A stretch of 12,542 bases of DNA from Deltaproteobacteria bacterium. Lineage in GTDB: Bacteria > Desulfobacterota > Desulfobacteria > Desulfobacterales > Desulfatibacillaceae. The DNA is taken from NCBI GenBank assembly GCA_019308705.1, contig JAFDHW010000031.1, forward strand, positions 1-12,542, given 5' to 3'. Within the stretch, counting starts at the first letter, position 1, and each line of letters opens with the position of its first letter. A program made the position numbers and the translations under genes. Below are positions 1 to 6,620 of the stretch, piece after piece. Under the pieces are notes generated by a model, which had not been told where the DNA came from, searched no databases, and saw only the letters and a program-made list of their open reading frames with translations.

Positions 1-36
1 GGAGCTGTTTTTCGGGTCTTGCGCCAAAGACGGTCT

Positions 37-199
37 GATTATTTGAGGAATTCTGCCATTCGGGCAAAATTGTTCACCCTTCGGGCTCGCCCGATTTCCG
101 CGCTGGCCGCGTTACCGGGGCTCGGCGTACCAAAGTACGCCTTCACCCCTCTAGCCTTGCCAGCACGGAAATCAGGCTTCGTGAATAATCCGGGCTAGC
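37..199 (-). repeat. Structured intergenic repeat, copy 1 (inverted relative to the copy at 12428-12542)
   Basis: This is an imperfect palindrome with three stacked stems. The outer stem is 89-107 with 159-177, 17 of 19 positions pairing. The middle stem is GGGG 117-120 with CCCC 146-149. The apex is the perfect hairpin GGCGTAC (124-130), loop CAAA, GTACGCC (135-141). The box TCGTGAATAATCCGGG at 179-194 recurs exactly, reverse-complemented, at 12433-12448. The two mismatches in the outer stem (92/174 and 101/165) are C-A on the plus strand and therefore G-U on the minus strand, which suggests the minus strand is the folded RNA strand. A weaker outer pair, GATTATT 37-43 with AATAATC 184-190, may mark the element's ends. 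GCTAGC (194-199) abuts the box. Whether this is a MITE-like mobile element or an RNA motif is open. Confidence 0.8.
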
Positions 200-210
200 G
201 GAGAAACCAG

Positions 211-215
211 AAGGA
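211..215 (+). promoter_or_regulatory. Ribosome binding site of the first operon
   Basis: AAGGA lies 7 nt upstream of the ATG at 223 and supports that start. No convincing sigma70 promoter is visible between the repeat and this site, so the promoter may lie inside or upstream of the repeat. Confidence 0.6.
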
Positions 216-222
216 AAGGCTC

Positions 223-1623
223 ATGAAAAAAGTTGTCATCATCGGCTCCGGCGTGGGGGGGTCGGCCCTGGCCGCGCTTCTTTCCACGGAGGGCTATTCC
301 GTCACCGTGCTGGAGAAAAACGCCTTTGTGGGCGGCCGGGCCGCATCCTACGAGCGCGACGGGTTCGTGTGCGACATGGGCGTGCATTACGTGGGGCGTG
401 GGGAGAAGGGCCCCCACGGCGAGGTGGCCCGCCGTGTGGGCGCGGGCGTGGGAACCAGGTGCGCGGACGTGGGCCTTGCCTTCACCAAGCCCTGGACGCT
501 GCTCAAGATGGCCCGGCTCTTCGGGATCAAGCCCAGGGATTTCCTGTCCATTTTCCGCGCCGTGCGCGAACTGAAAAAGCCGCGCACCGACGAGGAGATC
601 GCGGCCTTCGACGAGGTTCCCCTCAGGGAGTTTCTCCTGCGCTATTCCGACGACCCGGCGTTTTTCATGGTCATGGACATGATCGCCGCGTTGCTTTTCG
701 TCACCGCGGTGGCGGAAACGTCCCTGGGCGAGTTCATGCACAGCTTCTCCACCTGGGCCAACCTGGCCTCCTCCTCCTACCCCAAGGGCGGGTTCATCCG
801 CATCGCCAAGTCCTTCCTGGAGGCCGCGGAGCGCAACGGTGCCAAGGTGCTCACCGGAAAGGCGGCCACCGCCGTCCGGCTGGAAAACGGCCGCGCCGTG
901 GGCGTGGAGTGCGGAGAGGAATTCTTCCCCGCGGACCTGGTGGTCTCCAACGCCGGGGTGAGCAATACGGTGAAGCTCGCCGGCGAGGACGCCTTTGGCA
1001 AGGACTACGCCGAGCATGTTTCCGGGTTCAAGTATTCCGGCGGCGCGGTGACCCTGAAATACGGGCTGGATTATGCACCCATGGACATCCCCATTTTGCT
1101 CCAGCACGAGCCGGGCGCGGATTCCAAGGACTACCTGGAGCGCATCCAGGCCGGGGAAATCCCCCAAAGCCCGCCGCTCTTCGCCGTGAGCCCCACGGTG
1201 GTGGATCCTTCCCTGGCCCCGCCGGGCAAGCACCTTTTGCTGGTGGCCACGGTGCTGCCGCCGTCCCTGGAGGCCGAGGGCCGGTCCGACGAGGTCCTGG
1301 ACCGGCTGGAAAGGAAGATGCCCGCCCTGTTTCCGGGCATCGAGAACCACATCCTGTGGAAGCACCGCACCACCCTGGAATACACCAACGCCATGAGCAA
1401 CCGGGGCATGGCGGACTGCATCGGCCTGGCCCAGACCCATTACCAGTGCGGCAGGAACAAGCCCGATCCCCGCACGCCGGTGCCCGGTCTGTACCTGGTG
1501 GGGTGCGACTCCGGCGGCCGCGGCATCGGCACGGAGCAGGCCAGCGACTCGGCCTTGAACGTGTGCGAAATGATCCTCGCGGACGCGGGGGCCAACCGGC
1601 GGGAGAAAAGCTCCGCCGCCTGA
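223..1623 (+). CDS. CrtI/RetSat-like FAD-dependent oxidoreductase (phytoene desaturase-like family)
   Basis: A 466-aa flavoprotein of the amine oxidase/phytoene desaturase superfamily. The N-terminus is a Rossmann dinucleotide-binding strand-loop-helix with GSGVGG at residues 8-13, the ribose-binding acidic residue E31 and the family signature GGRA at 37-40. The C-terminal FAD-closing motif is the LYLVGCDSGG stretch followed by GIGTEQASDSA. Length is normal for the family and no signal peptide is visible. It opens an eight-gene operon and is followed 15 bp later by a ferredoxin and an AOR homologue. That order recalls AOR systems carrying a flavin subunit plus a small Fe-S subunit, so it may exchange electrons with them. 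This role is inferred. No carotenoid biosynthesis gene is nearby, so a carotenoid substrate should not be assumed. The family also includes isomerases and saturases. Confidence 0.9.
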   Translation: MKKVVIIGSGVGGSALAALLSTEGYSVTVLEKNAFVGGRAASYERDGFVCDMGVHYVGRGEKGPHGEVARRVGAGVGTRCADVGLAFTKPWTLLKMARLFGIKPRDFLSIFRAVRELKKPRTDEEIAAFDEVPLREFLLRYSDDPAFFMVMDMIAALLFVTAVAETSLGEFMHSFSTWANLASSSYPKGGFIRIAKSFLEAAERNGAKVLTGKAATAVRLENGRAVGVECGEEFFPADLVVSNAGVSNTVKLAGEDAFGKDYAEHVSGFKYSGGAVTLKYGLDYAPMDIPILLQHEPGADSKDYLERIQAGEIPQSPPLFAVSPTVVDPSLAPPGKHLLLVATVLPPSLEAEGRSDEVLDRLERKMPALFPGIENHILWKHRTTLEYTNAMSNRGMADCIGLAQTHYQCGRNKPDPRTPVPGLYLVGCDSGGRGIGTEQASDSALNVCEMILADAGANRREKSSAA

Positions 1624-1638
1624 CGAAAGGCAAGCGCC

Positions 1639-1989
1639 ATGGAACTGGTCTTGGACCCCCTAAAATGCATCGAGTGCGGGGCCTGCGAACTGGCCTGCGG
1701 ATACCACTGGGACCGCGCCCTTTCGCCCGTGACCTCCAGCATCATGGTCTACCGGGCAAGGGAGAAGAAGAACTACTTCGGGCTCATCTTGAAACAGCCC
1801 GAGCACCTGGTCCTGGGCCGGCCCGAGGGAATCGAGACCCAGCGCATCGGCGCGGTGACCGAGGGCCGGGAGGCGGACGCCTCGGCCAAGCCCATCATGC
1901 TGCGCGAGGCCTGCGACCTGTGCGAGGGGTTCGACCAGGGCCCCTTGTGCGTCCTTTTTTGCCCCACCGCGGCCATCACGGCCGCTTAA
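1639..1989 (+). CDS. Two-[4Fe-4S] ferredoxin-like electron transfer subunit
   Basis: A 116-aa protein. The first cluster motif is canonical: C10, C13, C16, C20 (CIECGACELAC). The second is C92, C95, C104, C108, with an eight-residue insertion between its second and third cysteines, as in HycB/CooF/AorA-type polyferredoxin subunits. About 70 residues separate the motifs, so it is larger than a bacterial 2[4Fe-4S] ferredoxin. There is no Tat or Sec signal, so it should be cytoplasmic. A purine-rich AAAGG precedes the ATG by about 8 nt. It lies between the flavoprotein and the AOR homologue, where AOR electron-transfer subunits are commonly encoded. The likely role is to pass electrons between flavin, AOR-like subunit and the downstream Hdr-like module (inference). 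Confidence 0.9.
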   Translation: MELVLDPLKCIECGACELACGYHWDRALSPVTSSIMVYRAREKKNYFGLILKQPEHLVLGRPEGIETQRIGAVTEGREADASAKPIMLREACDLCEGFDQGPLCVLFCPTAAITAA

Positions 1990-2004
1990 ACGGAAGGGAA
2001 CCCC

Positions 2005-3327
2005 ATGGGCGATTTGGTCAATGAAAACGTCCTCCTCGTGGACCTGGCCTCGGGCGAGACCGAGGAGGAGATGATCGACGAGGAATTCTTTGGCGAGCAC
2101 CTGTCCGGCGCGGCCGCCAACCTGGCCTTGTACGAGCGGCATGCGGACGGCGACCCGGTGGTGCTGGGCACGGGTTTTCTCACCGGCACCCTGGTCCCGG
2201 GCGGCGGCGCGGGCGTCGTCACCGCCAAGAGCCCCCGCACCGGCGTGGTGTGCCACGCGCCGCTCACCCTGTACCTGGGCGCGGAGCTCAAGTACGCGGG
2301 GTTCGACTTCGTGGTCCTCAAGGGTGCGGCACAGGCGCCCACCTGCCTGTGGCTCCACGACGGCATGGCGGACGTAAAGGATGGTTCCTCCCTGTGGGGC
2401 AAGACCGCCTGGGAGGCCACGGACGCCATCCGGCGCGACCTGGGCGAGGACGTGATCCAGGTGCTCTCCATGGGCCCCGCCGCGGAGCGCGGGGAGCCCG
2501 CGGCCGGGCTGGTGGCCAACTACTGGCCCACCCCGGACCGCTTCGGCTTCGCCGGGCTGCTGGGAAAGAAGAACGTCAAGGCCGTGGCTATCCGCGGCAT
2601 GGGGCTCTTCGACCTGTCGGACGAGGAGGGGTTTGTGGCCGCGTGCATGGACCTGGCCGCCCAGGCCAAGGAGCTCTTGTCCGGCAAGGGCGGCGGCGTC
2701 GGACCCATCGCCGCGGCCATGGGCGAGGACATCGCCTCCTGGCTGGCGCCCCTCACCCACCGTCACAAGGCGGATTTCGGCACGCCGTATGCGGCCAACA
2801 CCTTCCTCGCCACGGACCAGGACCCCTCGGTGATGCAGGAAACCCAGGTGGCCGAGCCCGGCATGCTCTTGACCGACGCGGGCGACGTTTTGGCCCTAAA
2901 GGCCCTGGGCATGGACGCCAAGCAGACCGCCCGGGCGCTTGCCGTCTGCGCCCGCCAGGGCGTGGACCCGGCCGCCGCGGCGCGGCTCGCCGCGGAGCAG
3001 GGCATATCCGATGCGGATTCCCTGGAAAAGGCGCTGGCCTCCATGAGCTGTCCCGCGGGCGACGCCCCGCCCGGGACCATGGCCGCCCTGGCCCCGGACC
3101 GGCCCGTGTTCGGCGGCTTCGGCGACCTTTCCGGCGAAGCCGCCCGCGCCGAGTGGTGGAACCGCCGCCAGGCCGTGGGGGCCATCTTCGGCATGGACCC
3201 GCGGTTCATGTGCATGGCCCCGTTCCTCACCGAGGAGAAGCTTTGCGAGCTGGTTTCCCTGGGCGCGGGGCTTACGGTGGACCGGGAGAAGCTGGACGAC
3301 GCGGTGAACAAGGTCTTGGGCGAATAG
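2005..3327 (+). CDS. Shortened aldehyde:ferredoxin oxidoreductase homologue lacking the Fe-S ligands
   Basis: A 440-aa protein. Residues 5-200 match the AOR N-terminal pterin-binding domain: NVLLVDL near the start, TGFLTGTLVPG (56-66), AKSPRTG (74-80), LGAELKYAGFD (91-101), LWGK (130-133), then FGFAGLLGKKNVKAVAIRG (180-198). AOR proteins are usually about 600 aa, so the rest is cut from roughly 400 to 240 residues. The family's CxxCxxxC motif just after the N-domain is absent. The later D-x-x-G-x-C site appears as AVGAIFG (390-396), without Asp or Cys. The protein ends where other AORs continue. The reading frame is intact with normal codon use, so it is not an obvious pseudogene. A strong purine-rich RBS (GGAAGGGAA) precedes the ATG. 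It could be a non-catalytic or redox-silent subunit, or an enzyme using the tungstopterin differently. Substrate unknown. Confidence 0.82.
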   Translation: MGDLVNENVLLVDLASGETEEEMIDEEFFGEHLSGAAANLALYERHADGDPVVLGTGFLTGTLVPGGGAGVVTAKSPRTGVVCHAPLTLYLGAELKYAGFDFVVLKGAAQAPTCLWLHDGMADVKDGSSLWGKTAWEATDAIRRDLGEDVIQVLSMGPAAERGEPAAGLVANYWPTPDRFGFAGLLGKKNVKAVAIRGMGLFDLSDEEGFVAACMDLAAQAKELLSGKGGGVGPIAAAMGEDIASWLAPLTHRHKADFGTPYAANTFLATDQDPSVMQETQVAEPGMLLTDAGDVLALKALGMDAKQTARALAVCARQGVDPAAAARLAAEQGISDADSLEKALASMSCPAGDAPPGTMAALAPDRPVFGGFGDLSGEAARAEWWNRRQAVGAIFGMDPRFMCMAPFLTEEKLCELVSLGAGLTVDREKLDDAVNKVLGE

Positions 3328-3338
3328 GACGGAAAGTC

Positions 3339-4082
3339 ATGCACTATTCCTACCATTGGGCGTTCTACGCGGTTTCCGGCGTGGCGGTGCTCGTCTTTTT
3401 CGCCGGGGCCGCGGAGCTGGCCCACCTGGTTCTGGTGGGTCGGGGCGAGCCCGTGGGCCATACCACCCCGGGCCGGCTGGCCCGCCGCCTGGTATCCGGC
3501 GTGCTGTTCCAGCGCCAGGTCGCCGAAGGCGGGGCGCTGGTCTGGGCCGCGCATCTTCTCATGGTCTACGGGTTCGCGGGCCTATTTCTGCTCACCGTGG
3601 CCCAGTTCCTGCTCCGCTGGTTCGTGTCCGCTCCAGGGGTCCTGGAGTTCTTCACCCACGGCGCGGGCGCGGCGGCCATGGCCGTTTGGGGAGACGCCTT
3701 CGGCCTGGCGCTGCTGTCGGGCACGGTCCTGGCGCTTTTCCGCCGCTACGTCCTCCGGCCCGAGCACCTGGACACCGTCGCCGAGGACGCCCTGGCCGTG
3801 TGGCTGCTCTTTGCCGTGGCCGCAACAGGCTTTGCCTGCGAAATCGTCCGCCTGGGAGCCCGGCCGCAAACCGTGGACCTCTCCTGGTCCTTTGCCGTGG
3901 CCTGGATGCTGCCGGGCCAGGCCGTGTTCTCCGAAACGCTGGTTTCCGCGGCGTTCTGGTTCCACGGGCTCGTATCGCTTTTCTTCATCGCGGCCATCCC
4001 GTTCACCAAGCTGAAGCACCTATTCACCTCGCCGGTGGTCTACGCCGCGGTGACCTCCTCGGATCATTACACGAGGTCCTGA
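3339..4082 (+). CDS. NarI/DsrM-like membrane cytochrome b subunit
   Basis: A 247-aa membrane protein with about five hydrophobic segments, near residues 8-31, 65-92, 108-134, 148-170 and 198-222. The last carries H209 and, 18 residues on, H227 in IPFTKLKHLF. This spacing equals that of two heme-ligating histidines in NarI, and the IPF-KLKH sequence is typical of DsrM/HdrE/NarI proteins. H72 is the only histidine inside the second segment, where NarI uses two, so one of the usual ligands seems to be missing. The probable role is quinone oxidation or reduction coupled to the Fe-S subunits encoded next. The start is the ATG preceded by GGAAAG. The stop is separated by one base from the next start, indicating tight co-translation. 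Confidence 0.85.
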   Translation: MHYSYHWAFYAVSGVAVLVFFAGAAELAHLVLVGRGEPVGHTTPGRLARRLVSGVLFQRQVAEGGALVWAAHLLMVYGFAGLFLLTVAQFLLRWFVSAPGVLEFFTHGAGAAAMAVWGDAFGLALLSGTVLALFRRYVLRPEHLDTVAEDALAVWLLFAVAATGFACEIVRLGARPQTVDLSWSFAVAWMLPGQAVFSETLVSAAFWFHGLVSLFFIAAIPFTKLKHLFTSPVVYAAVTSSDHYTRS

Positions 4083-4083
4083 C

Positions 4084-4668
4084 ATGCAAGACGCCTTGCC
4101 CGTCAAGAAACCGGACTTTTCGCGCCTTTCCAGAATTCAGGTCATGGAGCTTTTCGCCTGCACCCGCTGCGGCCGGTGCGTATCCTGGTGCCCGGTTTAC
4201 GAGTTCGACGCCGGGGAGGACATCACCCCCCGGGCCAAGCTCGCCGCCATGGCGAAGATCCTCCGGGCACAGAACAGCCTGTTTCTGCGGTGGCTTTCGC
4301 CGGATTCGCTCCTGGGACGGCTGCTCATCCCCAGGGTTTCCGAGGAGGAACTGCGGCGGGCGGCCACGTTCCTCTACGAATGCTCCACCTGCCGCCAGTG
4401 CCACTTCGTGTGCCCCTCGGGCATCGACACCGTGGAGCTGTACGAGGCCCTGCGCCGGGTGCTGGTGGAGGCGGGCTACGGGCCCATGGAGAACCACGGC
4501 AACCTGCTCAAGAGCTCCCAGGCCTACGACAACCCCTGGCAGCGGCCCCGCAGCCACCGGGACCGCTGGGCCAAGTCCGCCAAGAAGGAGGGCCGCATCA
4601 ACGCGGTGCCCCCTACGCTCAAGCCTGGGGCTTCCCCCGCGCCCCCATCGGAAGAAAAGGCCCCATGA
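4084..4668 (+). CDS. HdrC/GlpC-like 4Fe-4S dicluster protein
   Basis: A 194-aa protein with two classical cluster motifs: C26, C29, C32, C36 (CTRCGRCVSWC) and C100, C103, C106, C110 (CSTCRQCHFVC). They are joined by an alpha-helical stretch, as in HdrC and the N-terminal half of HdrD, DsrK and GlpC. The C-terminal 40 residues are charged and proline-rich with no recognised domain. It begins 1 bp after the membrane subunit and overlaps the CCG subunit by 4 bp (ATGA at 4665-4668). Together these two genes make a split version of HdrD/DsrK. No transmembrane segment is present, so it should sit on the cytoplasmic side of the cytochrome b and relay electrons between heme and the CCG subunit. Confidence 0.88.
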   Translation: MQDALPVKKPDFSRLSRIQVMELFACTRCGRCVSWCPVYEFDAGEDITPRAKLAAMAKILRAQNSLFLRWLSPDSLLGRLLIPRVSEEELRRAATFLYECSTCRQCHFVCPSGIDTVELYEALRRVLVEAGYGPMENHGNLLKSSQAYDNPWQRPRSHRDRWAKSAKKEGRINAVPPTLKPGASPAPPSEEKAP

Positions 4669-5459
4669 AAGCCTACGCGGACAAGAAATACCTCTACTAC
4701 GTGGGCTGCACCGCCTCCTTTGACGTGAACGTCAAGGAGGTGGGCATCAACACCGTGAACATCCTCAATGCCCTGGGGGTGGACTTCGGCATCCTGGGCA
4801 ACCGGGAGAAATGCTGCGGCAGCGTGCTTTTGCGCATCGGCGAATACGGGGAGTTCGAGCGCCTGGCCAGGGACAACGTGGAGGCATTCAACGCCCTGGG
4901 CGTGGACGCGCTGGTCACCTCCTGCGCCGGGTGCTTCCGCACCCTGTCCGTGGATTACCGCAAGGTGGGCGGACTCTCCATGGAGGTGCTCCACACCTCC
5001 CAGCTCCTGGCCCGGCTCATCGGCGAGGGCAGAATCGAGCTCAAGCACGAGGTGCCGGTGACGGTCACCTACCACGACCCCTGCCACATGGGCCGCCACT
5101 CCAACGTGTACGACACCCCACGCCAGGTGCTTTCCGCCATCCCGGGGGTCACCTTCCGCGAGATGGACCGGGTCCGCGAGTTCTCCCGGTGCTGCGGCGC
5201 GGGCGGAGGGCTCAAGGCCGGGTTCCCGGACGTGCAGAACCTCATGGCCCAGCAGCGCATCCGCGACGCGGAAAAGACCGGGGCGTCGCTCCTCGTGTCC
5301 ACCTGCCCCTTCTGCTACCAGGGCCTGCAGATCGGAAAAAACGCCATTGAATCACCCGTGGCCGTCTGCGACCTCACCACCCTGGTCGCCCGGTCCATGG
5401 GCATCCTGGGGCAGGAACACCCGGAGGCCGGGGCCCGCGACAAGGAGAAACGCCCGTAA
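4665..5459 (+). CDS. HdrB-like CCG-domain iron-sulfur protein
   Basis: A 264-aa protein with two complete cysteine-rich CCG domains (Pfam CCG/DUF224 type). Domain 1 has C15, C50-C51 and C87-x-x-C90. Domain 2 has C140, C176-C177 and C214-x-x-C217. In HdrB such motifs bind noncubane [4Fe-4S] clusters that reduce disulfides. In HdrD, DsrK and BamD-type proteins they form electron-transfer or catalytic subunits. Both domains keep all five cysteines, so it is probably active. The start codon overlaps the stop of the preceding gene, and the stop (TAA, 5457-5459) shares its last base with the next ATG. Disulfide or ferredoxin chemistry, or electron exchange with the AOR-like subunit, is plausible. 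The partner is not shown by sequence. Confidence 0.9.
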   Translation: MKAYADKKYLYYVGCTASFDVNVKEVGINTVNILNALGVDFGILGNREKCCGSVLLRIGEYGEFERLARDNVEAFNALGVDALVTSCAGCFRTLSVDYRKVGGLSMEVLHTSQLLARLIGEGRIELKHEVPVTVTYHDPCHMGRHSNVYDTPRQVLSAIPGVTFREMDRVREFSRCCGAGGGLKAGFPDVQNLMAQQRIRDAEKTGASLLVSTCPFCYQGLQIGKNAIESPVAVCDLTTLVARSMGILGQEHPEAGARDKEKRP

Positions 5460-6154
5460 TGGGAAAAGCCTTCGCCAAGGTCGTCTACTGGCTGGACCCG
5501 GACGAGCACGGGGTGCGGCCAAAGGGCGAGGCGGCCCCCCAAAAGGCCCCCTGCGAGCTGTTGGCCCCGGGCCGGGAGGGCAGGGTGCTCCCGGAAGAGT
5601 GGGAGGGGTTTTCCCTGTGCGCCCGCCAGGTTTCCTGGGTTTCGGGCTCGGGCCGGGAGAACCTGGTGCTGTGGGTTTCCGATCTCCCGCGAAAGACCCG
5701 CCCGCCAGATTACCTGATCACGGATTCCGCGTTCGCGCCGCCCGCCCTGCCCAAGGAAAAGGAGGCCCGGGCCATGGCCCAAGACCCGGCCTACCTCGTC
5801 CGGCGGCCCGCGGCCTGGGAGGCGGTCCAGGATTCCTCGGCCGCGGCCTGGATGCGCACTTTGGGCCTGCCCGGGCGGTTCGAGGGCCTGTTCACGTGGC
5901 ACTGCGCCAACCACGCCAATTTTTTGGAGCCGAAGTTTTTCGTCACGGAGAACAACCGGCCCGCGCCCTATTCCATTGCCCGCACCCGGCGGGTGTGTTC
6001 CGCGTGCATGGAGATGTTCGGGGTGGTGGGGGGCGATTGGCCCGTGCGGTACGTGGTTCCCTGCCCCGGGGCCGTGCTGTTCGCGCAAATGGTTTCCGGC
6101 CGCTACTACCGTGTTTCCCGCCCGGAAATGGACGAGGAGCCCGTCCCATGCTGA
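5459..6154 (+). CDS. Unrecognised cytoplasmic protein with CxxC motif
   Basis: A 231-aa protein that I do not recognise. No signal peptide or membrane span is evident. The N-terminal 100 residues are rich in charged residues and proline. The more conserved-looking part is C-terminal: H148-C149 and H152 (WHCANH), the pair C180-x-x-C183 (CSACMEMFG) and C202 (PCPG). These could form a zinc or Fe-S site, but that is only suggested by spacing. Its ATG shares a base with the previous stop and its end overlaps the next gene by 7 bp, so it is made with the redox proteins. It could be an accessory or maturation factor, or a small subunit of the complex. The frame is supported by these overlaps and by codon use like its neighbours. 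Confidence 0.75.
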   Translation: MGKAFAKVVYWLDPDEHGVRPKGEAAPQKAPCELLAPGREGRVLPEEWEGFSLCARQVSWVSGSGRENLVLWVSDLPRKTRPPDYLITDSAFAPPALPKEKEARAMAQDPAYLVRRPAAWEAVQDSSAAAWMRTLGLPGRFEGLFTWHCANHANFLEPKFFVTENNRPAPYSIARTRRVCSACMEMFGVVGGDWPVRYVVPCPGAVLFAQMVSGRYYRVSRPEMDEEPVPC

Positions 6155-6603
6155 TACCCGCGATCCCCCAAGGCGCTCCCCTGGTGCGGCCCGCGTCCCA
6201 CGGCGGGGAAATCCGCCAGGCCCTGGCGCTCCGCAGGCGGGTCTTCGTGGAGGAGCAGGGCCTCTTTCCGGCCACGGACGAAGATGCCCACGATGCGGCC
6301 GCCTTTCACCTGGTGGCTTTGGATCACGGACGGGTGGTGGGCACGGTCCGGGTGTATGCCGATGATGCGCCCGGCGTGTGGTGGGGCGGCCGCCTGGCCG
6401 TGGAAAGGGGCTTTCGCGGAGGACGGACGGGCGTGCGCCTGGTGGCCGCGGCCGTGACCCTGGCCCGGGAGGCGGGGGCGAAACGGTTCTGCGCGCGGGT
6501 GCAGGCGGAAAACGAAAAGTTCTTCTTGTCCCTGGGGTGGAAGCGGACCGGAGAGGATTTTACCTACCAGGGGAGGGTGCACGTCCCAATGGAGGCTTGG
6601 TGA
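6148..6603 (+). CDS. GNAT N-acetyltransferase, resembling the MSMEG_0567/Sll0786 family
   Basis: A 151-aa single-domain GNAT protein. RRRVFVEEQGLF (29-40) followed by TDEDAHDAAA (43-52), VVGTVRV (63-69), VWWGGRLAV (77-85) and the acetyl-CoA loop RGGRTG (90-95) give a normal GNAT order. ARVQAENEKFFLSLGW (116-131) is the C-terminal motif. From memory, the EEQGLF / D-x-D-A-x-D / WWGGRL pattern is close to the MSMEG_0567/Sll0786 family of GNAT proteins, known from a nitrilase-linked cluster in other phyla. That subfamily call is less certain than GNAT itself. The loop has Arg in place of the usual second Gly. It closes the operon, overlapping the preceding gene by 7 bp. Substrate unknown; it might modify a protein of the complex or a small metabolite. 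Confidence 0.85.
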   Translation: MLIPAIPQGAPLVRPASHGGEIRQALALRRRVFVEEQGLFPATDEDAHDAAAFHLVALDHGRVVGTVRVYADDAPGVWWGGRLAVERGFRGGRTGVRLVAAAVTLAREAGAKRFCARVQAENEKFFLSLGWKRTGEDFTYQGRVHVPMEAW

Positions 6604-6620
6604 TCCGGGGGGCCATGCCG

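Noticed and set aside
172..1440. Minus-strand 422-codon open frame
   Set aside because: Antisense to the well-supported flavoprotein, with no recognisable domain; a GC-rich shadow frame.
223..1623. Naming the first gene as a carotenoid phytoene desaturase
   Set aside because: Only superfamily motifs are seen and no carotenoid genes are nearby. The context is an anaerobic electron-transfer operon.
6604..6620. Bidirectional terminator between the convergent GNAT and CNB-GGDEF genes
   Set aside because: The gap is only 17 bp and holds no stem followed by a T run.
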